The translations under genes and the position numbers were made by a program. A model generated the notes under the pieces. The model did no database searches. It saw only the letters and a list, made by a program, of their open reading frames with translations, and was not told where the DNA came from. Shown in pieces: positions 51,217 to 60,373 of a stretch of 64,000 bases of DNA. The stretch covers positions 1-64,000 of the forward strand of contig CALKHR010000194.1 in assembly GCA_937988885.1 (NCBI GenBank), written 5' to 3'. This DNA comes from an uncultured Roseiflexaceae bacterium. GTDB lineage: Bacteria > Chloroflexota > Chloroflexia > Chloroflexales > Roseiflexaceae. The first letter of the stretch is position 1, and each line of letters opens with the position of its first letter.

Positions 51217-52353
51217 ATGTTGGAGCAATTGCTCGACATAGCCCGGACCCAGGGCTATCTTACGTACAGCGACATTCTTGAGGCGCTCCCACAGCCTGAG
51301 CACCACGTCGCTGACGTGGACCAGCTCTATGCAGCTCTCCATGCAGAGGGTATTCGGGTGGTTGAGACGCCAGCTGAAATCAGTGAGCCGCAGCCTTCGC
51401 TCGAAGATGAGCTCTTTGCTGAACTGCCGGATCTGACTGATATCGCACTGGATGATCCAGTGCGAATGTATCTCCAGGAGATCGGGCAGGTCCCCCTCCT
51501 TTCAGCTGAACAAGAAGTAACCCTCGCGAAGCAGATGGAAGCGGGTGACCGCGCTCACCTTCGCCTTCAACACGAAGAATATCAATCCTGGAAAGAGCGT
51601 TTTGCTCTTGAGGAACAAGTTGAGCGTGGACGTGAAGCCCGCCAGCATTTGATACAAGCTAACCTACGTTTGGTTGTTTCTATAGCAAAGAAATACACCT
51701 CCTACGGCCTGACTATGATGGATCTGGTCCAGGAGGGCAATATCGGCCTGATGCGTGCTGTCGAGAAATTCGATTACACCAAGGGCCATAAATTTTCGAC
51801 TTATGCAACCTGGTGGATTCGCCAGGCTATTACTCGTGCTATTGCTGATCAAAGCCGTACCATTCGCCTGCCCGTGCACATGGGTGAGGCCATCAGCCAG
51901 GTGAAGCGCACATCGCACAAGCTCCAGCAGACGATGCAGCGCGAGCCAACGCCCGAGGAGATCGCCGATGCGATGGGCATCAGCCCGACCAAGGTGCGGC
52001 GCACGCTCGAAGCCTCGATGCACCCGCTCTCGCTTGAGATGCCGGTTGGCCAAGAGGGCGAAGGGCGCATGGGCGATTTCATCGAAGATGATCGCATTTC
52101 GACGCCTGCCGATGCGGCTGCTGCCTCGATGCTGCGCGAGCAGATCGAAGAAGTGCTGCAAAAGCTGCCCGAGCGCGAGCGCAAGATCATCCAGCTACGC
52201 TACGGCCTCAAAGATGGCCGCTACCGTACCCTGGAGGAGGTCGGTGTCGAGTTCGGCATCACGCGCGAGCGTATCCGCCAGATCGAGGCGGTTGCGCTGC
52301 GCAAGCTGCGACACCCTCACCTTGGTAAGAAACTGCGCGGCTATTTAGATTAA
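51217..52353 (+). CDS. sigA: Primary RNA polymerase sigma factor (sigma-70 family)
   Basis: The 378-residue protein has a short sigma 1.1-like N-domain (about 1-80), then 1.2 (DPVRMYLQEIGQVPLLSAEQE in pieces), 2 (LIQANLRLVVSIAKKYTSYGL, FDYTKGHKFSTYATWWIRQAI in pieces), 3 and 4 (YRTLEEVGVEFGITRERIRQIE in pieces). It lacks the large non-conserved region of E. coli RpoD. I chose the ATG at 51217 because AGGAG precedes it by 9 nt; the in-frame GTG at 50992 falls within the leader RNA. A terminator follows. Likely the housekeeping sigma. Confidence 0.95.
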   Translation: MLEQLLDIARTQGYLTYSDILEALPQPEHHVADVDQLYAALHAEGIRVVETPAEISEPQPSLEDELFAELPDLTDIALDDPVRMYLQEIGQVPLLSAEQEVTLAKQMEAGDRAHLRLQHEEYQSWKERFALEEQVERGREARQHLIQANLRLVVSIAKKYTSYGLTMMDLVQEGNIGLMRAVEKFDYTKGHKFSTYATWWIRQAITRAIADQSRTIRLPVHMGEAISQVKRTSHKLQQTMQREPTPEEIADAMGISPTKVRRTLEASMHPLSLEMPVGQEGEGRMGDFIEDDRISTPADAAAASMLREQIEEVLQKLPERERKIIQLRYGLKDGRYRTLEEVGVEFGITRERIRQIEAVALRKLRHPHLGKKLRGYLD

Positions 52354-52373
52354 AGCTGTTCAGCCAACTTGCG

Positions 52374-52417
52374 AAAAGCCATCGAGGATAGCGTTCTACC
52401 TATGCTTGATGGCTTTT
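52374..52417 (+). terminator. Intrinsic terminator after sigA
   Basis: AAAAGCCATC (52374-52383) pairs with GATGGCTTTT (52408-52417), extended by AG/CT pairs, and a fifth T follows. It lies 21 bp after the sigA stop. Confidence 0.85.
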
Positions 52418-52450
52418 TGCATGGTTGCGATACGGTGAAGGAGGAACGCG

Positions 52451-52729
52451 ATGCTCACGCGCTTATCGGAGACTGAGATCGAACAGCGACTCGCTGCGCT
52501 CGATGGCTGGGAACGCGAGGGCGACGTGATCCGCAAGACGTTCCGCCGTGCAAACTTCCCCGCCGCAATCGCGTTCGTCACGCAGGTGGCGTTTCTGGCC
52601 GAGGCCGCCGCTCATCATCCCGATATCGACATCCGTTGGCGGCGCGTGACCTTGGCGCTCACCACGCACGACGCGAATGGGCTTACCAGTAAGGATTTCG
52701 ATCTGGCGGCGCAGATCGATGCACTGTAA
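52451..52729 (+). CDS. phhB: Pterin-4a-carbinolamine dehydratase
   Basis: The 92-residue protein regenerates quinonoid dihydropterin after pterin-dependent hydroxylation. Family features are GWEREGDVIRKTF, the catalytic AAAHHPDIDI histidines and VTLALTTHDANGLTSKDFDLA in pieces. Length is typical. The ATG follows GGAGG. In bacteria without phenylalanine hydroxylase it may serve molybdopterin or other pterin pathways. It is in a run of plus-strand genes. Confidence 0.95.
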   Translation: MLTRLSETEIEQRLAALDGWEREGDVIRKTFRRANFPAAIAFVTQVAFLAEAAAHHPDIDIRWRRVTLALTTHDANGLTSKDFDLAAQIDAL

Positions 52730-52779
52730 CGCTCCGCTCTAGCTCAGAGGTACCGCCGTTGTCACGTTGAGTGTTGTTC

Positions 52780-53283
52780 ATGGCATTACGTTATCGTTTA
52801 GCTCAACTTGCTGCGGCGCTCAAAGCGCAAGTCACTCCCGAGGAGCGAGCGTTGCTGGCTCAACTCCTCAACCCCGAAGAACTCCGCTTGTTCGAACGGA
52901 TGGCGCAGTTCGACCAGCGCCACTGTTTGGATGTGTACCACACGCTTGTGAAGGGCAACCACACAGATCCGCATCTGTTGCGGGCGGCGTTGCTGCACGA
53001 TTGCGGCAAAGTCGCCGACGACGGTCGCCCGATCCCGCTGCTCTACTATGGCCTGTTCGTGGTGCTGATGCGGCTCGCGCCCGCAGTGTATCGCTGGGCC
53101 GCCGCCTCGGGACGCGGCGTGCTGTGGCCGTTCGCGGTGCACGCGGTGCACGAGCAGCGCAGCGCCCTATTGGCGAGCCGCGCGGGGAGCGCTCCCGAAG
53201 TGGTGCGCATCCTGAACGACTATGCCCAACAGATCCACTCGCCATCCACGGCTGCGCTCCAATGGGCCGATGATCTGAACTAG
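52780..53283 (+). CDS. HD-domain protein (predicted phosphohydrolase)
   Basis: The 167-residue protein has an HD core: the first His in QRHCLDVYHTL, the HD doublet in AALLHDCGKV and later helices. A hydrophobic stretch (IPLLYYGLFVVLMRLAPAVYRW, about 96-118) may associate with membrane. The ATG at 52780 is preferred over a TTG at 52774. It resembles small metal-dependent phosphohydrolases of unknown substrate. Upstream of scpA on the same strand. Confidence 0.85.
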   Translation: MALRYRLAQLAAALKAQVTPEERALLAQLLNPEELRLFERMAQFDQRHCLDVYHTLVKGNHTDPHLLRAALLHDCGKVADDGRPIPLLYYGLFVVLMRLAPAVYRWAAASGRGVLWPFAVHAVHEQRSALLASRAGSAPEVVRILNDYAQQIHSPSTAALQWADDLN

Positions 53284-53334
53284 CGGCGTCTCCAACATTT
53301 GACCTTGAGCTCTACCCACCGTACAATACATGGT

Positions 53335-54138
53335 ATGCTGCTTGAAGAAACGCTTGATTATACGGTTCACCTGCCCGAGTTTGAGGGGCCGCTAGATCTG
53401 TTGCTGCGGCTGATCGAACGCGAGGAGCTCGACATCACCACGATCGCACTGGCTCAGGTGGCCGATAGCTACCTCGAACAGGTGCGCTCGATTGAGATGC
53501 CCGATCCTTCGGCGCTCTCGGCTTTTCTGGTGATCGCCGCGAAGTTGTTGCTGATCAAGTCGCGCGCGCTGCTGCCACGCCCAGTTGTGGCGAAAAACGG
53601 CGAAGAGGTGGTGGACGAGGGCGCTGAACTTGCGCAGCAATTACGCGAATATCAACGTTTTAAGCAGGCAGCAGCCTTGCTGCGTTCGCTCGAAGAGCGC
53701 GGGTTACACACCTACACGCGGGCCGCTGCACCGCCACTGCCGCAGTTGCCGCGCAACAAGGAGCCGCTCGATGTGACGCTCAGCGAGATGTTGGAGGCCG
53801 TACAACGGCGCATCCAGCTGCTGCTGCCACTCGATACACCCACGCCGCTCCCGTCGCCGAAGGTGATCACCGTGCCAGAAATGGCCATGCGCATCGAGCA
53901 GCGCTTGCAGAATCAGGCGTGGTTCAGCTTCGAGGACTTGCTGTCGCTGAGTGCGCAGCGTGTCGAGGTGGTGGTTGCATTGTGGGCCGTGCTCGAAATG
54001 CTGAAGCGCCGCGCGATTGTGGTGGAGCAGGAACGCTTGTTTGGGCCGATTATGATCGGGCGCGGGCCAAACCTCGGCAAGGCCGATTTGTACAATCTAG
54101 CCCTGCAAGAAGAGCATCTCAATGCATCTGAGGGCTGA
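53335..54138 (+). CDS. scpA: Segregation and condensation protein A
   Basis: ScpA is the kleisin of the SMC-ScpAB condensin. The 267-residue protein has the N-terminal signature HLPEFEGPLDLLLRLIEREELDITTIALAQVADSYL in short pieces, the AFLVIAAKLLLIKSRALLP stretch and a C-terminal winged helix (FSFEDLLSLSAQRVEVVVALWAVLEMLKRR in parts). The ATG at 53335 is preferred over an in-frame start at 53299. scpB is not within the window. It lies between the HD gene and the GAF kinase. Confidence 0.94.
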   Translation: MLLEETLDYTVHLPEFEGPLDLLLRLIEREELDITTIALAQVADSYLEQVRSIEMPDPSALSAFLVIAAKLLLIKSRALLPRPVVAKNGEEVVDEGAELAQQLREYQRFKQAAALLRSLEERGLHTYTRAAAPPLPQLPRNKEPLDVTLSEMLEAVQRRIQLLLPLDTPTPLPSPKVITVPEMAMRIEQRLQNQAWFSFEDLLSLSAQRVEVVVALWAVLEMLKRRAIVVEQERLFGPIMIGRGPNLGKADLYNLALQEEHLNASEG

Positions 54139-54243
54139 TGCCCGCTCCATCGATAGATTGTTACAATACCTCTTAATCGTTAAAAGAAGCTTATGCGGGC
54201 TATTGGCGTTTCGCACGATGGCTCGCCTGAATAGCAATGCAGC

Positions 54244-56469
54244 GTGAATAAAGCTCAATTACCACTTGTATCTTTTACACCAGAACTAGCGCGGGGTTTG
54301 CCGCTCGGCGACCTACTGTCGCTTGGGATGCAGATGCAAGGTGATGTTACCCCCGAGACACTGCTGCAAGAAGTCGCCGATGCGATTCTGCGCGTGCTTG
54401 GCTACCCGCAAGTTTACATTCGGCTCCGCAATGCCGACACCGACGAGCTCGAAACCTGTGCATTTGCGGGTGTTCCCGAAGATGTTGCTGCCCAGCTACG
54501 CGCTCACCCGACCGCCCCGGCGTTTTATCAATCGTTGCTTCAACCGCGCTATCGCCTCAGTGAATCGTACCTTATCCCGGCTGGCCAAAGCGTTGAACGC
54601 GAGATCCAAGGCGCTTCTCCAACGCCCGCCAAGCGCAGCCGCAGGCAGGATCGCGGTGTGCTGTTGGTGCCATTGCGAGCACAAGGTGGCCGCCTGATCG
54701 GCGTGATTTATGTCCAGCCGCCCGATGATCCTGAGGCGCTTGAGCTGCCGAATATTCGGATTCTGGAGGCGATCGCCCGCCAGGCTGCGCTCGCGCTCGA
54801 CAATGCGCGTTTAGCAGCCCGTGCCGCGCGCCTGCTGTCGAAAGAGCAGTTGTTGGCCAATCTCAGCCGCGATGTAAGTAGCACACTGGATCTTGACACC
54901 ATCCTGGCCCTGACGATCGAGCGCATCAAAGGCGCCTTCCCCGATAATAGCGTGGCGCTGATCAACGACGATGGCGAACTGATGATGGTCGCCAGCACGA
55001 ATTCGTACGATCAAGAGGCCCGTAATGTGCGCATCCAGGTTGGTGAAGGGATCAGTGGTTGGGTGGTGCAACAGGGGTTGCCGTACCTCTCAAACGACCT
55101 CGATAACGAATTTCGTCTCAAGCCTGCAGCCCGCGAGATCGGCTCGAATCGTCTGATCAAAGCCTATATCTCCGTGCCGCTCCGTAGCGGCGGCAAGGTG
55201 ATCGGTACGCTCAACGCTTCATCCACGCAACCAAACAGCTTCACCTATGAAGATGTGGACTTGCTTGAGGCGGTCGCAGGCCAGATCGGCGGACCGATCG
55301 CCAGCGCCAAGCTGTACCAGGAAGCGCAACGCCTCGCGGAACAGGTGAAGCGCCGCAATGAGCAGCTGATGGTGCTGAACACGCTCGCTCGGATGGCTGT
55401 CTCGACGCTGGATGTTGAGCGGATGCTGACCGATGTGACGATCGCGATTCAGCATGGCTTCGGCTACAGCCATGTCGAGACGTACATCGTCGATGAGGAG
55501 ACGCAGGAGTTGGTGTTGGCCGCGCAGGCGAGCGATTCGGTGCAGCAAGAGGTGGGTTACCGCCAATCGGTGACGCTCGGTCTGCTGGGCCGCACGTATC
55601 TGACAGGCCAAACCACGCATATCGACGATGTGCGTTCGGACCCCGATTATTACACGCATTCGATGGTCGGTACTCGCTCGGAGTTGTGCGTGCCGATTGT
55701 GGCCAACGGCAAAGTACGCGGTATCCTCAACCTCGAATCGCAGCTTATCGGCGCGTTCACCGATGAGGATGTGAGCGTGCTGGAGACGGTGGCCGATATG
55801 CTGGCTGGCGCGATGGAGAATGCGCGTCTCTACCGCCGCGCTCAGGAGGCGGCGGTGCTCGAAGAGCGGAGTCGGCTGGCCCGCGATCTCCACGATTCGA
55901 TCTCGCAGCAACTCTTTAGCATGACGTTGACGGCGCAGGCCGCCCGCGCTCAGCAAGCCAAGAATCCGGCGCGCAGTGCCGCACAACTCGAACGGCTGCA
56001 GGAGACCGCCGCCGCTGCGCTGGCCGAGATGCGCGCGCTGATCTTCCAGTTGCGCCCACCCGGCCTCAGCGAGCAGGGGTTGGTCGCCGCGCTGCACCAG
56101 CACGTCACCGCGCTCGGGCGTCGCGAAGGGCTGACGGTCGAGTTGGTGGTGAATGGCGAGGAGCGTTACGCCCGCGGCGCTGAACAGGCGCTGTATCGGA
56201 TTGTGCAAGAATCGCTGAACAATGTGGTGAAGCACGCCGGCGCGTGTGATGTGAAGATCACGCTGGATCTCCAGCCAGATCAACTGCGTTTGCACGTTGT
56301 CGATGATGGTAAAGGTTTTGATCTGAATGCCGAACACCTCCTTGGGTCGCGGCATTTGGGGCTGACGAGTATGCGCGAACGGGCCGCCGAGATCGGCGGA
56401 GTGCTTGAGCTTCACTCGCAGTTGGGCGCAGGCACCGAAGTGATTGTGGTGGTGCCGCGTAATCGGTAA
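54244..56469 (+). CDS. GAF-domain sensor histidine kinase (HisKA_3/NarX-type)
   Basis: The 741-residue cytoplasmic kinase has three GAF domains (about 40-200, 215-360 and 385-540), then HisKA_3 with H550 (LARDLHDSISQQLFSM) and HATPase_c (YRIVQESLNNVVKHAG, DDGKGFDL, HLGLTSMRERA). This is the NarX/DesK/LiaS class that pairs with NarL-type regulators; the next gene is exactly that. The start is GTG at 54244 without a strong Shine-Dalgarno. Signals are unknown. Confidence 0.95.
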   Translation: MNKAQLPLVSFTPELARGLPLGDLLSLGMQMQGDVTPETLLQEVADAILRVLGYPQVYIRLRNADTDELETCAFAGVPEDVAAQLRAHPTAPAFYQSLLQPRYRLSESYLIPAGQSVEREIQGASPTPAKRSRRQDRGVLLVPLRAQGGRLIGVIYVQPPDDPEALELPNIRILEAIARQAALALDNARLAARAARLLSKEQLLANLSRDVSSTLDLDTILALTIERIKGAFPDNSVALINDDGELMMVASTNSYDQEARNVRIQVGEGISGWVVQQGLPYLSNDLDNEFRLKPAAREIGSNRLIKAYISVPLRSGGKVIGTLNASSTQPNSFTYEDVDLLEAVAGQIGGPIASAKLYQEAQRLAEQVKRRNEQLMVLNTLARMAVSTLDVERMLTDVTIAIQHGFGYSHVETYIVDEETQELVLAAQASDSVQQEVGYRQSVTLGLLGRTYLTGQTTHIDDVRSDPDYYTHSMVGTRSELCVPIVANGKVRGILNLESQLIGAFTDEDVSVLETVADMLAGAMENARLYRRAQEAAVLEERSRLARDLHDSISQQLFSMTLTAQAARAQQAKNPARSAAQLERLQETAAAALAEMRALIFQLRPPGLSEQGLVAALHQHVTALGRREGLTVELVVNGEERYARGAEQALYRIVQESLNNVVKHAGACDVKITLDLQPDQLRLHVVDDGKGFDLNAEHLLGSRHLGLTSMRERAAEIGGVLELHSQLGAGTEVIVVVPRNR

Positions 56470-56548
56470 TCGCTGGGCCTGGATTTCTGCCCATAGTCAT
56501 ACAGTTGATAGTCTTGGGTGTTCCCAACGATATCATAAGGAGCTGGAT

Positions 56549-57196
56549 ATGGACTCGATCGGTGTGCTTCTGATCGATGATCACCGTGTTGTTCGCCAAG
56601 GCTTGCGCGATTTCCTCGAACTGCAAGACGATATCGAAGTGATCGGGGAGGCTGCGAGCGGCGAAGAAGGCGTCAAATTAGCCCAAGAGTTGTTGCCCGA
56701 TGTCGTTTTGATGGACCTTGTGCTGCCAGGCATCGATGGCGTCGAGGCAACGCGCCGCGTCAAAAACGTCAGTCCTTCCACACGGATCATTGTGCTGACC
56801 TCGTTCGCCGACGATGATAAGGTGTTCCCCGCCATCAAGGCCGGTGCGATCTCGTACCTGCTGAAGGATGTGCAGCCCGAGGAGTTGGCGCGGGCGATTC
56901 GCGCGGCGCAGCGCAACGAGGCGGTTCTGCACTCCGAGGTGGCCGCCAAGCTGATGCAAGAGTTCAGCACGCCGCGCCCGGCGGAAGATCCGGTCGAGCA
57001 ATTGACCGACCGCGAGATGGATGTGCTGCGGCTGATCGCGAAGGGCCAGAGCAACAAGGAGATCGCGGATTCGTTGATCATTAGCGAGAAAACCGTCAAA
57101 ACGCACGTATCGAATATTTTGTCGAAGCTGCATTTGGCCGACCGCACTCAGGCGGCGATCTACGCGCTACGGCAACGCTTGGTGCCGATGGAGTAA
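56549..57196 (+). CDS. NarL/LuxR-family response regulator
   Basis: The 215-residue protein has a receiver domain with D10/D11, phospho-acceptor D56 (VVLMDLVLPGIDG) and the LTSF and LLKD segments. The C-terminal LuxR-type HTH has LTDREMDVLRLIAKGQSNKEIADSL in pieces and VKTHVSNILSKL. The ATG has AAGGAG 6 nt upstream; an in-frame longer start inside the kinase gene is rejected. It is the partner of the preceding GAF kinase and starts 79 nt after it. Confidence 0.96.
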   Translation: MDSIGVLLIDDHRVVRQGLRDFLELQDDIEVIGEAASGEEGVKLAQELLPDVVLMDLVLPGIDGVEATRRVKNVSPSTRIIVLTSFADDDKVFPAIKAGAISYLLKDVQPEELARAIRAAQRNEAVLHSEVAAKLMQEFSTPRPAEDPVEQLTDREMDVLRLIAKGQSNKEIADSLIISEKTVKTHVSNILSKLHLADRTQAAIYALRQRLVPME

Positions 57197-57202
57197 CGGA
57201 TC

Positions 57203-57826
57203 GTGGCATATTCCAGCTCCGCAAGCGCGATTGTGCTTGCAGGTGGACGCAGCCGACGCTTGGGTCAAGACAAGCGTCGGCTGCGCGTTTTTGGGCCGGA
57301 TCAGCCGACGCTGCTTGAGCGGACGGTCAACACTGCCACACAGCTCTGCGCCGATGTAGTGGTGGTGCTGAACGACCCGGAATCGTGGCCGCATCTGCCC
57401 GGTCGCCTCGTGCCCGATCTGTACGCCGATGGAGGGCCGCTCGGTGGGATCTACAGTGGCCTGCAGGCGGCACAGTTCGAGACGGCGTTGGTGTTGGCCT
57501 GCGATATGCCGTTCCTCAATCCTGCGCTGTTGCAGGCAATGCTCGCACGCCCCGGCGAGTACGATGTGCTGATGCCCCGCAGCCTCGGGACGCAGCGCAC
57601 CCGCAATGCGCACGCTGTCGAGCCGCTGCACGCGGTGTATCGCCGCAGTTGCCTCGCGCCGATTCAGCAGCTGTTGGAGCAGGGCGAACGCCAAGTGACA
57701 GCGCTCCTGGATGTGGTGCGGGTGGCGTTTATGGAGCCTGATGAGATCCGGTGTTACGATCCGGAGGGGCGGTCGTTTGTGAATATCAATACGCTTGAGC
57801 AGTTGCGCGAGGCGGGGTTGGGGTAG
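57203..57826 (+). CDS. mobA: Molybdenum cofactor guanylyltransferase
   Basis: MobA attaches GMP to molybdopterin. The 207-residue protein has the nucleotide-binding loop AIVLAGGRSRRLGQDKRRL in pieces, a central PGRLVPDLYADGGPLGGIYSGL region in parts and ACDMPFLNP (metal-binding Asp). The start is GTG at 57203, 6 nt after the regulator stop, so it may be translated from the same transcript. Other Mo-cofactor genes are outside the window. Confidence 0.92.
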   Translation: MAYSSSASAIVLAGGRSRRLGQDKRRLRVFGPDQPTLLERTVNTATQLCADVVVVLNDPESWPHLPGRLVPDLYADGGPLGGIYSGLQAAQFETALVLACDMPFLNPALLQAMLARPGEYDVLMPRSLGTQRTRNAHAVEPLHAVYRRSCLAPIQQLLEQGERQVTALLDVVRVAFMEPDEIRCYDPEGRSFVNINTLEQLREAGLG

Positions 57827-58010
57827 GTATCCACAGGTTACGCAGATTTCACAGATTTGAGGGATTGTTTAGTTGGTCTTTGCTGTAAACCTGTTTTCTA
57901 TCGTTACTGCCCAGCCAGATTTGATATCGCCAAGCCATACCAAATCCGATCGGACTGTGTCAGTAACAAACCTGTTTTAGCCTGCGGCAGTAAGGTATAT
58001 GACGTTTTTT

Positions 58011-58051
58011 GTGGTGTCGATGCGCTGCGCGTAGCAGCGCATCGACACCAC
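58011..58051. repeat. Perfect 18-bp inverted repeat
   Basis: GTGGTGTCGATGCGCTGC (58011-58028) and its exact complement (58034-58051) flank a 5-nt GCGTA loop. TTTTTT lies before the left arm but no U-tract follows the right arm on the plus strand. Function uncertain; it could be a REP-like element or an end-of-transcript structure. Confidence 0.7.
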
Positions 58052-58109
58052 CTTCTCTGACAATGCTGGTATTAGTGCACTGTTTTATCAGTCTTTGACA
58101 GTTCTCATT

Positions 58110-58226
58110 GTCATTCCGAACAAGCCGCTAGGCGACGTGAGGAATCTCATTGCTCTGCATTGTATTGCGCTTTGAGATCTCTCCCCATTCGCTTCGCTTA
58201 GGGCTTCGACCGTTCGAGATGATAGT
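58110..58226. mobile_element. Degenerate MITE-like palindromic element
   Basis: The left side (TGTCATTCCGAAC and GAGGAATCTCA) is imperfectly complementary to the right side (TGAGATCTCTCC and GTTCGAGATGAT). The pattern matches the widespread TCATTCxGAxC...GAGGAATCTC repeats found in many bacterial genomes. There is no coding content and no transposase. Ends and copy number cannot be confirmed here. Confidence 0.45.
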
Positions 58227-58513
58227 GCTTTTCATTGAACATAAAAATGTTGAATATTTCCAAAACGGAGCAATTAGTGTAACGCTGAAGAATTGTTGTT
58301 CAGCAAACGTGCTGATTCTGTAAACAATCATTTGGTGTGGTATCAGAACATTTCTGAAAAGCATCAGTAGGCAGAGACATACGCGTGTCAGCATACAAAA
58401 AGCGCATACAGACCACCGAACAAGGACCATACCAAGGAACCAAACAATACCGGCATCACAGAGCGGAAAGCTTCTCACTAAGCCACCGTGTCCCGCCTAA
58501 TGGTGGAATAGCA

Positions 58514-58547
58514 CAGGGGCATGTTCCGGAAGTGGAACATGCCCCTG
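58514..58547 (-). terminator. Hairpin downstream of DAHP synthase
   Basis: CAGGGGCATGTTCC (58514-58527) pairs with GGAACATGCCCCTG (58534-58547) around a 6-nt loop, giving a perfect 14-bp stem just beyond the DAHP synthase stop. It lacks a strong U-tract on the minus strand. Confidence 0.6.
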
Positions 58548-58568
58548 TTCGTGATAGAGCTTGCGTTG

Positions 58569-59684
58569 TTAGAGGCTAGCGCGGAAGGCGCGGCGGGCGC
58601 GCACTGCTTGGGCCAGTTCCTCCAGCAACTGCTCGGTGGTCTCCCAGCTGATGCAGCTATCGGTGATGCTCTGGCCGTAGACCAGCTCGCTTTTATCCTT
58701 ATCGCCCTGATCCTGACGGCCCTCGACGATAAAGCTTTCGAGCATGACGCCCACGATGCCGGTTTCGCCCGCAGCCAGTTGCCCAGCCAGATCACGCACG
58801 ACGCCGGGCTGGCGGCGGTAGTCCTTGCCGCTGTTCTCGTGGCTGGCATCGACGATCACGCGCTGCTTCAGGTTGACGGCCTCCAGCAACTTGAGGGCGC
58901 TCTTGATGCTGGCCGAGTCGTAGTTCGGGCCGTTGCGGCCACCGCGCAACACTACGTGGCAATCGGGGTTGCCGTAGGTCGAGACGATCGCGGCCAAGCC
59001 TTGCTCGGTCACGCTCAAGAAGCTATGGGGGACCGAAGCCGCGCGAATCGCATCGACCGCCATCTGCACGCCGCCGCCAGTGCCGTTTTTGAAGCCCACC
59101 GGCATCGAGAGGCCAGCCGCCAAGTTGCGGTGGACCTGGCTCTCGGTGGTGCGCGCGCCAATCGCCGCCCATGTCACAGCATCAGCGAAAAACTGCGGTG
59201 AGATCGGGTCGAGGAATTCGCACCCCGCTGGTAAGCCCAGTCCAACGACATCCAGCAGTAATCGGCGTGCCATACGCAGACCATCGTTGACAGCGTAGGT
59301 ACCGTTCAAGTACGGATCGTTGATGAGGCCGCGCCAACCGACCGTGGTGCGTGGCTTCTCGAAATACACCCGCATTACGACGAGCAGGTCATCGCGATGC
59401 GCCTCTGCCCGCTTGACCAAACGCTGAGCATAATCGAGCGCTGCAACGGGGTCATGCACAGAGCAGGGACCAACTATGACGATCAGCCGATCATCATCGC
59501 CGTTCAAAATATCGACAACTTCCTTGCGCGAGCGGTTGACTAACACCGCACCGGCAGCGGGAAGTGGCAACTCCTCCATCAAAATGGCGGGTGGCAATAA
59601 AGGTCGATAACCAGCGATTCGCAGGTCGTGGGTGCGCGGGGGGTTGGATTCGTGTGCGGAACCCACCTCGTTCTGTATGGACAT
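58569..59684 (-). CDS. 3-deoxy-7-phosphoheptulonate (DAHP) synthase, type I
   Basis: The enzyme condenses PEP and erythrose 4-phosphate, the first step of aromatic amino acid synthesis. The 371-residue protein is of the AroF/G/H type: IVIVGPCSVHDP, VMRVYFEKPRTTVGWRG in pieces, AIGARTTESQVHR, GFKNGTGG, CHVVLRGGRNGPNY and DASHENSGK. The ATG follows GGAGAG. The N-terminal extension of about 45 residues is normal for this type. No feedback-domain fusion is present. It is transcribed alone. Confidence 0.95.
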   Translation of the reverse strand: MSIQNEVGSAHESNPPRTHDLRIAGYRPLLPPAILMEELPLPAAGAVLVNRSRKEVVDILNGDDDRLIVIVGPCSVHDPVAALDYAQRLVKRAEAHRDDLLVVMRVYFEKPRTTVGWRGLINDPYLNGTYAVNDGLRMARRLLLDVVGLGLPAGCEFLDPISPQFFADAVTWAAIGARTTESQVHRNLAAGLSMPVGFKNGTGGGVQMAVDAIRAASVPHSFLSVTEQGLAAIVSTYGNPDCHVVLRGGRNGPNYDSASIKSALKLLEAVNLKQRVIVDASHENSGKDYRRQPGVVRDLAGQLAAGETGIVGVMLESFIVEGRQDQGDKDKSELVYGQSITDSCISWETTEQLLEELAQAVRARRAFRASL

Positions 59685-59806
59685 TGTACCGATACTCTCC
59701 TGTTCCTTACCAACGTTTTGCTATTTTGGCGCAAGCAATCTATCTGAACGCGATACTCTACTACTCTCTCTCCCGACCGTCAAGCGTCTCACCTGAGCGA
59801 GTAACG

Positions 59807-60373
59807 CTACTCGAGAACAATGGCTTCGCCAAGTGTTTCGAGCAATCGATTGTACCACGCAAACAGCGCCGCCACATGAATCACGTCGATGATCTCTCCA
59901 TCGGTGAAGCCCACCGCTCGCATGCGGGCTTGGTCGGCGGGGCCGATTTGATCGGGAGTGAGCGTCAACTTCGTGGTGTAGTCCACCAATTCGCGCTGGC
60001 GTTCGGATAGCGGAATGTTTACGCCGTGCGCAAACAGTTGGTCGAGCAGTTCGGCATCGCCGCCGTGCTGCAGGAACAGCCGCCCGTGGATGGAGGCACA
60101 ATAGACGCAGTGATTCAGCACCGACACGACAACGCTCACCAGTTCGCGCTCGGCCCGTGACAGACCGCCCGGCGCATTCATGATCGCGCCGAGAAGCGCA
60201 GAGCGATGCGCGAAGGTGGAGGGATCGTGAGCCATGGTAGCGTTGTAGGTCGATATGACGCCGTTGTGGGTGTGGGCCTGCAGCAAGGCGAGTTGTTCGG
60301 GGCTAGCGGTTGCAGCATCGGGAACGGGAACCCACGGCGCCCAATCGACGGGCGCGGTCGTAAAATCGCTCAT
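59807..60373 (-). CDS. AhpD-like carboxymuconolactone decarboxylase-family peroxidase
   Basis: The 188-residue protein has the AhpD/CMD fold with the redox motif HCVYCASIHG (two Cys and the later His) around residue 88. The layout fits alkylhydroperoxidase-domain proteins that pair with a second CMD protein (the Avi_7169 type, by my recollection). It may reduce peroxides or handle reactive small molecules. Its ATG overlaps the stop of the upstream gene by 4 bp (ATGA), indicating coupled translation. Confidence 0.85.
   Translation of the reverse strand: MSDFTTAPVDWAPWVPVPDAATASPEQLALLQAHTHNGVISTYNATMAHDPSTFAHRSALLGAIMNAPGGLSRAERELVSVVVSVLNHCVYCASIHGRLFLQHGGDAELLDQLFAHGVNIPLSERQRELVDYTTKLTLTPDQIGPADQARMRAVGFTDGEIIDVIHVAALFAWYNRLLETLGEAIVLE

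Larger units (their letters stand above)
57827..58568. other. Repeat-rich intergenic region
   Basis: The 742-bp gap holds several repeats and no supported gene. They are a CGCAGATTTCACAGATTT-type repeat (about 57847-57862), an 18-bp perfect inverted repeat (58011-58051), a MITE-like element (about 58110-58226) and a hairpin near the right end (58514-58547). Lower GC than its neighbours. The remaining bases show nothing recognisable. Confidence 0.5.
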
